Source of the DNA: Aestuariivivens sediminis | Lineage (GTDB): Bacteria > Bacteroidota > Bacteroidia > Flavobacteriales > Flavobacteriaceae | Assembly: GCF_022662105.1 (NCBI RefSeq) | Contig: NZ_JAKMCP010000002.1 | Location: forward strand, 682,001 to 746,000 | Length of the DNA stretch: 64,000 nt | Direction: 5' to 3' | Part shown: positions 26,846-36,753 of the stretch, one piece after another | Numbering within the stretch: position 1 is the first letter of the stretch | Layout: every line of letters starts with the position of its first letter | Notes under the pieces: model-generated | Seen by the model: only the letters and a program-made list of their open reading frames with translations | Database searches by the model: none | What the model was told of the DNA's origin: nothing | Made by a program: the position numbers and the translations under genes

Positions 26846-27739
26846 ATGAAGACTATATTTAATATACTAGCTATCTGTTTTTTAACGATAACTAGTCTAA
26901 ACGCTCAAGAAAAAGTCGACCTGTTTGGGATTAGTTTCATACATAATCCAGGAGTAGGCTTGATGGACCCAGCCAATGAGAATTTGGAATCCATTGACTT
27001 AAAAGTAACGGAGTTGGACGCTTTTATAAAGTACCCTATTAAACTTGGAAATGATAAAACCGTATTGGTAAATGCATTGAAATGGCACTTTGTAAAAGCT
27101 CCATTTGATGATTTGCCAAATGAAAGAAGCTTTGAGGCCAATTTACATTCCATTCAATACGATTTTATGATTATGCACAGACTGTCCCAGAAATGGCAAT
27201 TACTGGCAAGTCTAAGACCCACATTAGCTTCTAATTTTAAAGATGGAATCAGTTCGGATGACTTCTTTTTCCAAGGAATGTTGGGCTTCAAATATATAAG
27301 AAATGAGTATATGAATTATGGTGGTGGAGTATCATATACCAATGGTTTTGGTGAACCAAATCTGGTTCCTGTTTTATTGTTCAACTACCAAACAGAAAAA
27401 ATTAAAACCGAAGTAAAAGCACCAATCTCCTTAATTTTTACTTACTCAGCTAATAAAGCCATATATGGATTTCAAGCTAAGCTAGATGGGGGTCAATATC
27501 ATTTAGCTAGTCAAGAAGGTGATGGAACAATCATAATTAATAATGAGACCGTAAAGTTTTCACGATATAATCTTGGGCCAACACTAGGCTGGAAAATAAA
27601 TGACTCATCACGTTTTGAGGTATCAGCTGGTATTTCATTAAAGAGAACCTTAAAAGTTATAGATATTGATGGTCTGGAATCGGACTATGATTTGAAAAAT
27701 GGATTGTTTTTTAAAACCAGCTTCATCTTCGGTAAATAA
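26846..27739 (+). CDS. outer-membrane beta-barrel protein (DUF6268-like)
   Basis: The 297-aa protein has a signal peptide (MKTIFNILAICFLTITSLNAQ) and a strand-rich body. IKYPIKLGNDKTVLVNALKW and the aromatic C-terminal strand (GLFFKTSFIFGK) are typical of small Bacteroidota barrels such as DUF6268. Its function is unknown. It lies between the DUF4136 lipoprotein (5-bp gap) and DUF983 (10-bp gap) in one unit. The family name is a pattern-based guess; barrel topology is more certain. Confidence 0.65.
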   Translation: MKTIFNILAICFLTITSLNAQEKVDLFGISFIHNPGVGLMDPANENLESIDLKVTELDAFIKYPIKLGNDKTVLVNALKWHFVKAPFDDLPNERSFEANLHSIQYDFMIMHRLSQKWQLLASLRPTLASNFKDGISSDDFFFQGMLGFKYIRNEYMNYGGGVSYTNGFGEPNLVPVLLFNYQTEKIKTEVKAPISLIFTYSANKAIYGFQAKLDGGQYHLASQEGDGTIIINNETVKFSRYNLGPTLGWKINDSSRFEVSAGISLKRTLKVIDIDGLESDYDLKNGLFFKTSFIFGK

Positions 27740-27749
27740 ACCTATTCTT

Positions 27750-28091
27750 ATGAAACTAATCAATATATTAAAAAATAAATGTCCAAACTGTTCAAAAGGA
27801 GAAGTGTTCACAAACCTATACAGTTTGGGCATACCGAAAATGAATGATTCTTGTAAAAAATGCGGTTTGAATTACACCAGAGAGCCAGGGTTTTTCTGGG
27901 GAGCAATGTACGTAAGCTATGCTTTGGCCGTAGCTGAAAGCATAGTAACATTTATTATTTCTTCCTTCTTTTTAACAGAACTTTTTGATCTTAAAAAAAT
28001 AATGGTTATTGCTATTGTCCTGTTACTATTGGCTCCCTTAAATATGAGATTTTCAAGAATTATTTGGTTATCCCTATTTAAGAATTCTTAA
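27750..28091 (+). CDS. DUF983 family protein (zinc-ribbon plus two TM helices)
   Basis: The 113-aa protein begins with two CxxC pairs (CPNCSKG and CKKCG) that form a zinc ribbon, then REPGFFWGAMYVSYAL and two membrane helices, the layout of DUF983. The open frame continues upstream into the preceding gene, but ATG 27750, ten bases after that stop, is the natural start. The role is unknown. It is the last gene of the LytTR-controlled region and is followed by a hairpin that can stop both strands. Confidence 0.85.
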   Translation: MKLINILKNKCPNCSKGEVFTNLYSLGIPKMNDSCKKCGLNYTREPGFFWGAMYVSYALAVAESIVTFIISSFFLTELFDLKKIMVIAIVLLLLAPLNMRFSRIIWLSLFKNS

Positions 28092-28156
28092 GTCAAATGT
28101 GTCGAAACGCTCTTGAGGAAATACTTCAGATGTTATTGCCATTAATAAATATAACC

Positions 28157-28192
28157 AAAGAAGCTCCAAGGAAATTCCTTGAAGACTTCTTT
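28157..28192. terminator. bidirectional hairpin between convergent genes
   Basis: AAAGAAG/CTTCTTT and CAAGG/CCTTG form a stem with a small internal loop, flanked by A-rich and T-rich sides. It lies between the DUF983 gene (plus) and the GIN lipoprotein (minus) and can serve both. Confidence 0.65.
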
Positions 28193-28214
28193 CTGTAAAG
28201 TTTTCTATTTAAGT

Positions 28215-28871
28215 CTAGTTTGCATTGACAACACTTCCAGAACCAGTAATATCAGTATTAATAGTTGGTGTACCCTTGTAATATACGTTACCGCTGCCTT
28301 CTATTTCGACATCTAGATTAGTTGAACAAGTTACCTCTACATTACCTGAGCCTTCAATTTCAACGGCACAATGATTTACTATAAAATGAAAGCCGAGTAT
28401 ATTTCCTGAACCTTGATTTCTAATAGTTAAATCATTTGAAACCCCATTAATTTCTATATTGCCTGTCCCTTCATTCTCTATTGAAAAAGTGCCATTATTA
28501 TCAATGTCATTAAGGACCACATCTCCTACCCCCAAATTTTTTAGCCCATTCAAATTGACTACCTTAATATTAGCTTGAATACTAATCCCCCTGTAATTAT
28601 ACTGTTCATCCAAATACAGATGTAATTCATTATTGTAAACTCTTGTTCTAACCTCACCAATGATATTATCATCTGAGGTTATTTCTATGGACTGTATTGG
28701 CCCTTGCGTAACCGTTAAGTCAATGACACCCTCACTCTTAATATTTGTAAAGGAATCAACGGTTCTAGTTTCTGTAGTCAAATTTCCAGAACCGAAAAGT
28801 GTGTCGTCATCAGAACACGATGTAACACATACCAATAGCATTAATATTGGTAACATCATTAAATTTTTCAT
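28215..28871 (-). CDS. GIN/DUF2807 domain lipoprotein
   Basis: The 218-aa protein has a lipoprotein signal (MKNLMMLPILMLLVCVTSCS). The body is a right-handed beta-helix-like repeat of short strands (IEINGVSNDLTIRNQGSGNI, VEIEGSGNVEV), typical of the putative auto-transporter adhesin head GIN domain (DUF2807). The open frame extends 45 codons upstream without a signal peptide, so ATG 28871 is preferred. The gene is 154 bp downstream of a TonB receptor on the same strand. GIN proteins are thought to be surface or periplasmic binding proteins; the ligand is unknown. Confidence 0.85.
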   Translation of the reverse strand: MKNLMMLPILMLLVCVTSCSDDDTLFGSGNLTTETRTVDSFTNIKSEGVIDLTVTQGPIQSIEITSDDNIIGEVRTRVYNNELHLYLDEQYNYRGISIQANIKVVNLNGLKNLGVGDVVLNDIDNNGTFSIENEGTGNIEINGVSNDLTIRNQGSGNILGFHFIVNHCAVEIEGSGNVEVTCSTNLDVEIEGSGNVYYKGTPTINTDITGSGSVVNAN

Positions 28872-29025
28872 TTTTAGTACTTTTAAGTTTAATTCTTGAT
28901 TTAATTTTAGCCATGGTATCCATTGAAAGTTTATAGGAGTCCATTCGTTTTCTGATTGATTATAATCATGACGATTGTCAATTGTTTTTGTTTCTCTTGT
29001 TTTCATTTTATAGTGGTGTTAAATA

Positions 29026-31371
29026 TTAAAATTCAATTTTATAGCTGAAGCTAGGTATCATGATGGCACTGTATTCTTGTTCTACAGCTTGTTTTGAGGT
29101 GTTAAAAATATCCTTGTCAAATTCTTCTGCTAAGCCACTATTGAAAACCTGTATTGACCAAATTGAAGCATGTTTAGGCTTGTTCTTTCGGTATGAAAGG
29201 GAAAATGATGTTATTGGTGTGTTTCGATGTCTTTTTGAAAAAGAAATCGCTCCATTGGTTTCACCATAAACCACATCTTGATTATTGATAGAACTTGGTA
29301 AGTCAATTGCCTCTACCCTATTTCCGCCCAAATAATTGAATCTTACATTGGCATTTAAGGTATTGTTCTTATGTTCCCCTACCTGCCACTCTTTACCAAT
29401 TAAGGCATTCATCACAAAGTTTTTGTTATACCTGGTATTGCGCTCAATGCCGTCATTAGCCGTATATTTTGAATCAAAAACAGATGCCGTAAAGAGATAG
29501 TACAATCCCTTCCTTAAATAGTGTTCCAGTGTAAAATCAATACCCACATTTCTACCTGTTCCTTTGCTGATTAACACCTCATTGAAAAACAGATTGTCTT
29601 CAACATTTAAGGTACTCACATAAGAATCTGGTGAAACTGGAATATTATTGAGGCTTTGATAATACGGCTCGATTGCAAGTCTTATATTTTTGAATGGGGT
29701 TGAATTGTAAGACAAAACCAAATGATTGGATTTCATCAACTTCAAGTCTTTGTTTGGCTGTTTGCCAAATTCATCCTGAATAAAATAGGTTTCCAAGGAC
29801 TCCATTCTACTATGTAATCCATAGGCTAAAGCCAAATCATTTTTATTGTTGAGTTTATAACTTATAGCTACTCTAGGTTCGAAAGTGACCTCTTTATTCA
29901 ATTGGAAATACTGTGCATGAAATCCCGTGTTTAATGTGAATTTTGGTGATATTTTAAATCGAGATTGGCTATACAACTGAAAATGTAAGGACTGACCTTT
30001 TTCATCTATAATATTTTCAAGAGTAGAGTTTGCTGTTTGTGTGTCATTAATATTCAGATTATATCCTAGGCTGTTAATATAAACACCTGTTTGATTGTAG
30101 TGCTTGTCACTGAAATACGTTCTCAAACTAGATTGCAAGGTTAGCTTATAGCTGTCTTTTCTGGCATTGGAGACTTCACTTTCGCTAAGGTTATCATCTA
30201 AATATTGTTCATTAAAGGATAGTCCTCTGCCTGAGAATGCCAATGTAGAATTGAGGAAGGATTTTGAACCTACAGCAATCTTATGGTTTAACCCCGATGC
30301 AAACAGATATTGAGACAACTGTGAACGCTCCCTATCTTCCTGAGATTCCCATTCTTCCATATCAAGAGCCTCGGTATCCACAGAGTCATATGCACCTATC
30401 CCCCAAAGTGAAAATGTTCCTGATTTTTCAGTTGGGATCTTTATTTTATAAGACAAATCCTGATACTTTAGTATCCCAGCATCATCTGGCAATAAAGAAC
30501 CGATTAAGGCCAGTGTTGCGTATCTATAATTAAATAGGTAGGTAGCGTTATTTCCTTTTTTAAATGGCCCTTCGGATGCGAAATCCAGACCTAATATTCC
30601 CGCCTGAAAAGTATGTTCTCTTTCGGTTGTATTCCCACAACGCATATTGATATCGAAAACTCCAGAGGTTGCATTACCATATTCCGCTGGAAAAGCACCT
30701 GTATAGAAATCACTATTGCTCATAACATGACTGCTCAGTGCTGTTAAAGCTCCTGTTCCCACGATATTCAAATCTGCAAAGTGATTGGGACTAGGGATTT
30801 CAACACCTTCTATACGCCATAATAATCCAGCTGGAGAATTTCCTCTTATGGAAATACCGTTACTCTTGGTAGAGGGACTTGCAACACCAGCAAAGGATGA
30901 TGCCAAACGGGCTGGGTCATCCAGACCACCTGCATAACGATTCGTTTCCTCTACCGTAAACTGACGGCTGCTTACAGATGCTAATTTATTTATTGGTTTA
31001 TCCCTTTGTCTTTTTGGAACAAGCATGACTTCTGCAAGATTCGTTACCTGCTCTTGAAGTTCAATATTGAGTACAACTTGTTTTCCAGAGCTTACCAAAA
31101 TATCATTGATAAGTAGTGTTTCATAACCCAGCATCGATACCTTGAAACTTTGTCGGCCAACGGGCACGTCTTCCATTATAAAATTGCCTTCAAAATCTAC
31201 AATGGTTCCAATTAACGGCTCAGAGTCAATGAGTACAATATTGGCTCCTATTGTCGGTTCTCCAGTGGTTAAATCCTTAACCGTTCCTTTTACTGTTTGT
31301 GTAATACTTTGTGAATATGAAAGTCCACAAATGCATACTGTACAGATTAATGTTACTATTACTTTTTTCAT
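29026..31371 (-). CDS. TonB-dependent receptor with carboxypeptidase-like N-domain
   Basis: The 781-aa protein has a signal peptide, a carboxypeptidase-regulatory-like domain (VKGTVKDLTTGEPTIGANIVL...MLGYETL, ~28-110), and a plug with ISIRGNSPAGLLWRIEGVEIPSPNHFAD. A shorter barrel than in SusC proteins follows, ending YSAIMIPSFSYKIEF. It imports an unknown ligand. Its ATG overlaps the stop of the upstream CPBP protease gene by four bases (ATGA), so the two are translationally coupled. No SusD partner is present, so a small ligand rather than a large glycan is likely. Confidence 0.9.
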   Translation of the reverse strand: MKKVIVTLICTVCICGLSYSQSITQTVKGTVKDLTTGEPTIGANIVLIDSEPLIGTIVDFEGNFIMEDVPVGRQSFKVSMLGYETLLINDILVSSGKQVVLNIELQEQVTNLAEVMLVPKRQRDKPINKLASVSSRQFTVEETNRYAGGLDDPARLASSFAGVASPSTKSNGISIRGNSPAGLLWRIEGVEIPSPNHFADLNIVGTGALTALSSHVMSNSDFYTGAFPAEYGNATSGVFDINMRCGNTTEREHTFQAGILGLDFASEGPFKKGNNATYLFNYRYATLALIGSLLPDDAGILKYQDLSYKIKIPTEKSGTFSLWGIGAYDSVDTEALDMEEWESQEDRERSQLSQYLFASGLNHKIAVGSKSFLNSTLAFSGRGLSFNEQYLDDNLSESEVSNARKDSYKLTLQSSLRTYFSDKHYNQTGVYINSLGYNLNINDTQTANSTLENIIDEKGQSLHFQLYSQSRFKISPKFTLNTGFHAQYFQLNKEVTFEPRVAISYKLNNKNDLALAYGLHSRMESLETYFIQDEFGKQPNKDLKLMKSNHLVLSYNSTPFKNIRLAIEPYYQSLNNIPVSPDSYVSTLNVEDNLFFNEVLISKGTGRNVGIDFTLEHYLRKGLYYLFTASVFDSKYTANDGIERNTRYNKNFVMNALIGKEWQVGEHKNNTLNANVRFNYLGGNRVEAIDLPSSINNQDVVYGETNGAISFSKRHRNTPITSFSLSYRKNKPKHASIWSIQVFNSGLAEEFDKDIFNTSKQAVEQEYSAIMIPSFSYKIEF

Positions 31372-32198
31372 GATTTGATAGTTTTTTGGTTGAAAAAGAA
31401 TTTTTTGTCGTTATAAATGATATAGCAAGCAAAAGCAGATAAGAGAAAGGTCTGAAACACTTTACTCATGGGGTGAGTTGCAAAAACCTCATTAAAGTAG
31501 CCCGCTGCTATGTGAAAAATTATAGGTAGAATGATATTTCGATTGGCCTTGTAGTAAATCCAATTCATTATGATTACGAAAGGAAAAAGGCTTACAAAGA
31601 AATTCAGTGAATATATCCAGCCATCCTCCATCAAATTACTATGGTAGTACTCTTTAATACTTGCCAAAGGAAAATGCCATACACCCCAAAATAAGGCAAA
31701 CAACAAGGAAGTTTTAAAAAGACTGAGCCTGGCTCTTAAACAATCCGTTCCATAAGAATGCCATGCCAATTCTTCCAAAAGTGGTGCAATAATGAGCATA
31801 AACCATACAGGAAACACCCCAGATGTAAACGAAAATGACTTAGCCAGTTGAAATTGCTCTATACTGTAGCCAAACAAAAGGGAAATGCCTTGTGCCAATA
31901 AAATGCTTATCGGCATTAACAAAAATGTGAGAACAATATAAGTGCTCCGGATTCCTTTGAAATTAAAGAATCGCAGCTTTAAATCCGAAAGCAAGGCTTT
32001 ATTATTTCTTGAAATAAATAGTGCAATTACAATAGGTGCCAAAAGACCTATAAATGCCAAAATGCTTGCAGATTGCTGTGGTAGACTATTACTTGAATCT
32101 ATATGACTGACATAACCGGCACTAAACCAAAACATCCAAGGAATGGCCACAGATAAACCGTAAAATAATGTCGCTTGATGATACATTTTGAAGTCCAT
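31368..32198 (-). CDS. CPBP-family intramembrane protease homologue with altered motif
   Basis: The 276-aa membrane protein has about eight hydrophobic segments. The CPBP/CAAX-protease motifs are EELAWHSYG (the usual EExxxR has His in place of Arg), FWGVWHFPLA (second His motif) and PIIFHIAAG (third His). The catalytic Glu pair and histidines are kept, so activity is possible. A longer frame would begin at TTG 32240; ATG 32198 is preferred. It overlaps the downstream TonB receptor gene by 4 bp, an unusual pair, suggesting that it matures or regulates the receptor or its regulator. Confidence 0.8.
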   Translation of the reverse strand: MDFKMYHQATLFYGLSVAIPWMFWFSAGYVSHIDSSNSLPQQSASILAFIGLLAPIVIALFISRNNKALLSDLKLRFFNFKGIRSTYIVLTFLLMPISILLAQGISLLFGYSIEQFQLAKSFSFTSGVFPVWFMLIIAPLLEELAWHSYGTDCLRARLSLFKTSLLFALFWGVWHFPLASIKEYYHSNLMEDGWIYSLNFFVSLFPFVIIMNWIYYKANRNIILPIIFHIAAGYFNEVFATHPMSKVFQTFLLSAFACYIIYNDKKFFFNQKTIKS

Positions 32199-32363
32199 AA
32201 CTTCTGCTTTTGAAATAATTCTTGTGCAAATATTTATCAAAAACAGAGGCGTATCGCCCTAACGTGAACGTCTGAACTTTTTTGAAGTACAGTCCTATAC
32301 GATTGGACTACTTAATAGTACATTAATTCGCTTTAAATCTTTGGAAGATGCTTTTTAGGGCTA

Positions 32364-33488
32364 CTATTTTTTTAGCTTAGAAATGTACTGAGAAGGTGTA
32401 AGGGACTTGAATTTCTTAAAAACAGTATTAAAGGTGGATTTGGAATTAAACCCTGAATCATAGGCTAGACCCAGCAAACTAAAACTAGTGTCCTCCTGAG
32501 CTTTTAGAATAAACTCTTCTACTCTATACTTATTTATAAAATCATGAAAATTAACCTGTTCATACTGGTTTATAATCTGAGACAAATGATTCGTTGAAAG
32601 CGATAGTTCCTCAGCCAGCTCACTGATAGTGAGCTTATTGTTTAGATATGGTTTCTCTCTTTCCATGAAGTCCAATAATTCTTGATGTTTATCATTGGCA
32701 ACCTCAACTTTAAGGCTGGATTTTTTATACTCACTTTCTGTTTTAACAAGCTCTCTTTCCTTAATGTTAGCACTAGTAAATAAGTCTTGCTGTCTTATGC
32801 CTGAATACCCAATAAAAACAATGAAGCCAACTAAGATAGAATAGAACAATATATCTGCATTAAAAGGAAATTGGAAACCAATAACTTCTCTTAAAACAGA
32901 TACAATAGTTCCTACTATAAAAAATAAGCCTATGCCAATAATAGTATATCGCAACCATCTTAAATTGATTCGTGACGTATCTGAAAAATTCTCTTTTACT
33001 ACTTTTTCTCTTTTTATAAGTTTTCTGTATGCCAAAATTGTATAGCTTATTCCAGAGATTATAAACCCTACTAGCATAATGGTTGCCAATGTGCCATTAT
33101 AGTCATCCATTGCCCCTTTATAAACTTGAACTTTTTCTTTTGCCGAATAGAAAAAAAAGAAATGGGACATTAGTAAATAAGACATTAAAGTAGGGGCAAA
33201 ATGTAGATAGTCAATTTTTCTTAGGCTCGATTCACTTTTGATGGAGTATAAAACATATAAGTATAAGAATGGGCCATACAAAAAAGGCAACGGAGCCGTT
33301 ACACCAATAAGGTCAGGATAGATTTCCCAATAGCCTTTGTAAAACAAGAAATAACCTGTTAAATGAATTCCAATAACAAATAACCAAACGGCTAAAAGAT
33401 TATCCGTCAGTACTTTGTTTTTCTTAGAGAACAAAAGAATTCCTAAAAAAATGGATAAAACTATTCCTATGTTTAAAACGAAACCCAA
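32364..33488 (-). CDS. membrane-anchored AraC-family transcriptional regulator
   Basis: The 374-aa protein has about seven membrane segments in residues 1-240 and a C-terminal AraC-type double helix-turn-helix (LTISELAEELSLSTNHLSQIIN; LAYDSGFNSKSTFNTVFKKF). Such integral-membrane AraC proteins sense a ligand at the membrane and bind DNA without release. A stop lies two codons upstream of TTG 33488 and no early ATG exists, so TTG is the probable start. The protease - TonB receptor operon lies 165 bp downstream and is a plausible target. Confidence 0.88.
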   Translation of the reverse strand: MGFVLNIGIVLSIFLGILLFSKKNKVLTDNLLAVWLFVIGIHLTGYFLFYKGYWEIYPDLIGVTAPLPFLYGPFLYLYVLYSIKSESSLRKIDYLHFAPTLMSYLLMSHFFFFYSAKEKVQVYKGAMDDYNGTLATIMLVGFIISGISYTILAYRKLIKREKVVKENFSDTSRINLRWLRYTIIGIGLFFIVGTIVSVLREVIGFQFPFNADILFYSILVGFIVFIGYSGIRQQDLFTSANIKERELVKTESEYKKSSLKVEVANDKHQELLDFMEREKPYLNNKLTISELAEELSLSTNHLSQIINQYEQVNFHDFINKYRVEEFILKAQEDTSFSLLGLAYDSGFNSKSTFNTVFKKFKSLTPSQYISKLKK

Positions 33489-33878
33489 TTTTTACTAGTG
33501 ATGATAATATCTTTTATGGAAGACTAAAGATAATAATACCATTAATAAAAGTCTTAGTTTAAGGTGTTGCATTTTAAAAAGATTAAGAAAAAGGATTAAA
33601 AAACCCACCACCAACACCCACCACTAAGACATTTTCTATTTGTTAAGAAAGGAAACATTATTATGATAATTGATTTATAGGACTTATCTCTAAAAATTAA
33701 TAGGTAAATACACTTTTTGTTGCATATATAATAAAATTATACTCCCTAGGGAGAATACCCATACGCTGTGCACAAACTTAAAAAAGAATTAAAAAACAAC
33801 TTAATTGGACAATTTTTAAACCTATGACTAAAGAATAAAACTTAAATTCGCCCCCAATTTAAAATCATCAGTTATTAA
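33489..33878. repeat. intergenic region with hairpin-repeat element (copy A1)
   Basis: From 33598 it carries the repeat family shared with 37525 and 42173: AAACCCACCACCA twice, then TTATTATGATAATT, TAGGACTTATCT and AAAATTAA. The 5' hairpin arm is not recognisable. An ACGCTGTGCACAAACTTAA palindromic site at about 33763 is echoed at 36395 after the next gene. No other gene was seen. Confidence 0.6.
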
Positions 33879-36380
33879 ATGAATAAAATGCCTAATGTTA
33901 GATTTATACGTATCCCAACAAAATGTATCCTTTACATAATTATTTTATTCAGTTCTAATATTGGTTCAGCGCAACTTACAGGTAAGATAGTAGATGAAAC
34001 CAACACATCATTAGAATATGCTACAGCAGCCATTTATAACCAAGAAACAAATGCGTTAGTAACAGGAGCAATTACGGATATTAATGGTGTCTTTACTTTT
34101 GAAAATATAAAAAAAGGAAGTTATTATATTGAAGCTTCGTTTATTGGCTACGAAGTTAAATCCATTAAGAACATTACAGTTGCTGGTACAAATAAATCAT
34201 TAGACTTGGGCACTATACAATTGCTATTGGGCAGCACATTAAATGAAGTTGTAATCCAAGGAGAACGTTCTTCAGTTATAAATAAAATAGACCGCCAAAT
34301 TTTTGATGCCGATAAATTTAAAAGTGCTCAAGGTGGTTCTGGTGTAGATGTCATTCGAAATTTACCTTCGGTCAGTATCGATGGACAAGGGGAAATTAAT
34401 GTAAGAGGAAGTTCAGGTTTTGTTGTATTACTTAATGGCAAACCAGTACAGGGTAATGCCGGTACATTAATGGCACAATTACCTGCAAATGCGATAGCGC
34501 GTGTAGAGGTAATTACAGCACCATCCGCAAAATATGACCCAGAGGGAAAAGCAGGTATTTTGAATATCATTACAAAAAAAGGTGCTATCGATGGCGCTTT
34601 TGGGCAAATAAACCTCAAAGGCGGTTTTCCCTCTATGGAAACTTATGGTAATGATAAAGTCCACCAGCGTTATGGTATAGATGGAACTTATAATGTCAGA
34701 AATGATCAATGGAATGTATCGTTAAGCGCCAATTACCAACGTAATGATTTAGGTGGTAGACGAGAAGGAGATGTCTTTACCATAATAGATGAGGTAAAGA
34801 CACAGTTTCCATCAACTGGCGAACGCAGTTTTGATGAAATTAACTATAGTGGTCGTTTTAATGTCGACTTTACACCAGATTCTACCCATGTATTTTCGCT
34901 AGGTCTTTTTGCAGGTGAACGTAGTAAAGACAGATTGGCGGACATTGTATATTTTGACAATCACGCTGTTTCAGTTGCTGACAGCAATAACAGACTTTAC
35001 ACGTTTCAATATTTTAACCATAATTTAAGAGAACGTAAAAGTGATTTTGCCTTGGGTAGTTTTGATTACACACATACGTTCAGTAATAATTCAAAGCTAT
35101 CCACGTCTTTCTTATACGAATACACGCTTTTAGGAGGTCCAACAGTAAATCAAAATCTAGGCTTTCCTGATAACTCTGTACTTTACCAAGATGAATACAA
35201 TACAAATGACAATCCTTTACACGGCATTCGTTTACAGATAGATTATACTTTCAAACCATTTAAATCAGGCGTATTAGACGCTGGTTATCAATACAGGGAT
35301 TTAAACCATACTGGCGATTTTGTTTATGAAAGAAGAACTGATTTCAATGATGATTTTGAGTTAGTTCCAGAGTTTTCAAGTGAAGTTAATTTAAAAAGAA
35401 GTATTCACGCCTTTTACAGTCAATTTTCAGGAAAAAGCGGCAAATGGGAACATACTGCCGGTGCACGAATTGAGATAATGGATAGAACGTTGGAACTGAA
35501 AGATAAGGCAAACACAATAGATGAAACATTTAAATATGATTTCACAAAACTGTACCCATCAGCATCCGTACAATATAGCATTAATGAAAAAACCAATATA
35601 AAAGCAGCTTATAGTAAACGTGTAGAAAGAACATCCACTTTTCAAATGAACCCATTTCCAGAACGTGAACATTCTGAAACTTTAGAACAAGGAGACCCGG
35701 AACTTAAACCCGAGTTTATTGATTTAGTTGAATTGAGTATAAATAAAAAGATTAAAGGTGGGAATTCTATTTTTGTGACTGGTTATTATAGAAATGTAAA
35801 AAATGTCGTAAACAGAGTAAATACAGTATATAACGATACTATTTTAAATAGAATCTATTCAAACGTAGGAGATGCCAAAGCAATTGGACTAGAATTGGGA
35901 GCGCAATTAAAGCCTACTGAAAATTGGAGTAATTTTATAGGAACCAATATTTATAACTATAAAATTGACGGAGAATTTGACAATAGACCGGTCAATTCCA
36001 AAGCAACTGTCTATTCTATAAATTTAAATTCAACATACAGTTTTTGGGAAAACGCATCATTACAATTTACGTTTAACTACCTCTCTGAAAGAATAACAGC
36101 ACAAGGAGAAGATTCCAGGTTTTATTCACCAAACTTAACTTTTCAAAAATCATTTTTGGATAATAGATTAACAGCTACCTTACAATGGCAAAATATAGAT
36201 ATGGGAATGTTAAATACAAATGAACAGCGCATTACCACATTTAGAACAAATGAATTTTTTACAACAACCAACTATATTTATGAAGTAGATATGGTCTTAC
36301 TCAATCTTTCATATACATTTAAAAATGGAAAGAATAAATCTAAATTTATAGACAGTGAATTTGGAGAAAGAGAGTTTTAA
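33879..36380 (+). CDS. outer-membrane beta-barrel family protein (TonB-receptor-like)
   Basis: The 833-aa protein has a signal peptide, a carboxypeptidase-regulatory-like domain (LTGKIVDETNTSLEYATAAI...SFIGYEVK), and a plug segment (VIRNLPSVSIDGQGEINVRG, then ILNIITKKG). The long barrel has the LERGD-type segment EQGDPELKPEFIDLVELS typical of the Outer_membrane_beta_barrel_3 group of TonB-dependent receptors. A classic TonB box is not obvious. It is flanked on both sides by CTGTGCACAA sequences and repeats, as if moved as one unit. The cargo is unknown. Confidence 0.88.
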   Translation: MNKMPNVRFIRIPTKCILYIIILFSSNIGSAQLTGKIVDETNTSLEYATAAIYNQETNALVTGAITDINGVFTFENIKKGSYYIEASFIGYEVKSIKNITVAGTNKSLDLGTIQLLLGSTLNEVVIQGERSSVINKIDRQIFDADKFKSAQGGSGVDVIRNLPSVSIDGQGEINVRGSSGFVVLLNGKPVQGNAGTLMAQLPANAIARVEVITAPSAKYDPEGKAGILNIITKKGAIDGAFGQINLKGGFPSMETYGNDKVHQRYGIDGTYNVRNDQWNVSLSANYQRNDLGGRREGDVFTIIDEVKTQFPSTGERSFDEINYSGRFNVDFTPDSTHVFSLGLFAGERSKDRLADIVYFDNHAVSVADSNNRLYTFQYFNHNLRERKSDFALGSFDYTHTFSNNSKLSTSFLYEYTLLGGPTVNQNLGFPDNSVLYQDEYNTNDNPLHGIRLQIDYTFKPFKSGVLDAGYQYRDLNHTGDFVYERRTDFNDDFELVPEFSSEVNLKRSIHAFYSQFSGKSGKWEHTAGARIEIMDRTLELKDKANTIDETFKYDFTKLYPSASVQYSINEKTNIKAAYSKRVERTSTFQMNPFPEREHSETLEQGDPELKPEFIDLVELSINKKIKGGNSIFVTGYYRNVKNVVNRVNTVYNDTILNRIYSNVGDAKAIGLELGAQLKPTENWSNFIGTNIYNYKIDGEFDNRPVNSKATVYSINLNSTYSFWENASLQFTFNYLSERITAQGEDSRFYSPNLTFQKSFLDNRLTATLQWQNIDMGMLNTNEQRITTFRTNEFFTTTNYIYEVDMVLLNLSYTFKNGKNKSKFIDSEFGEREF

Positions 36381-36753
36381 AATAAAGGGGGAACCTGTGC
36401 ACAACAAAGAATTAAGTAAAAAACCCCACTACCATACGCTACCACCACCAATGTGATTTAATTTTTACAATCTTTGGAAAGCCTTGCTGTTACCGGGATT
36501 CTGTGAACTGAGAAGGGCGGCCAGTCCCGACTGCCAGTCACGCGCTCTAGCCAACTGAGCTACATCCCCATATACTGTATTTACAGGGCTTACAAGCGTT
36601 TAAAGGCCATTTGCAATGACCTTGCAAAAGGGTAATTACTTGCAAATCTTTGCAAATGCATACATTTTTATGCAAAACCCCACCACCAAAACCCACCACC
36701 ATATTATTTTTTTTATCCTTAAATTGTAATTCATTTTGACCAACCAATAGCCA
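36381..36753. other. intergenic region before the broken DUF6090 gene
   Basis: It contains a CCTGTGCACAACAAAG site (~36395), an AAACCCCACTACCATA motif (~36421), and repeat copy 2 with its tRNA half. A minus-strand ORF across it is an artefact of the repeat. No other gene was seen. Confidence 0.65.

Noticed and set aside
32245-32290. Fifth LytTR promoter before the CPBP - TonB receptor operon (CACGTTAGG on the minus strand)
   Set aside because: Only one good box is present. No second box lies at 21 bp and no TAnnTTTG lies at the 39-bp offset.
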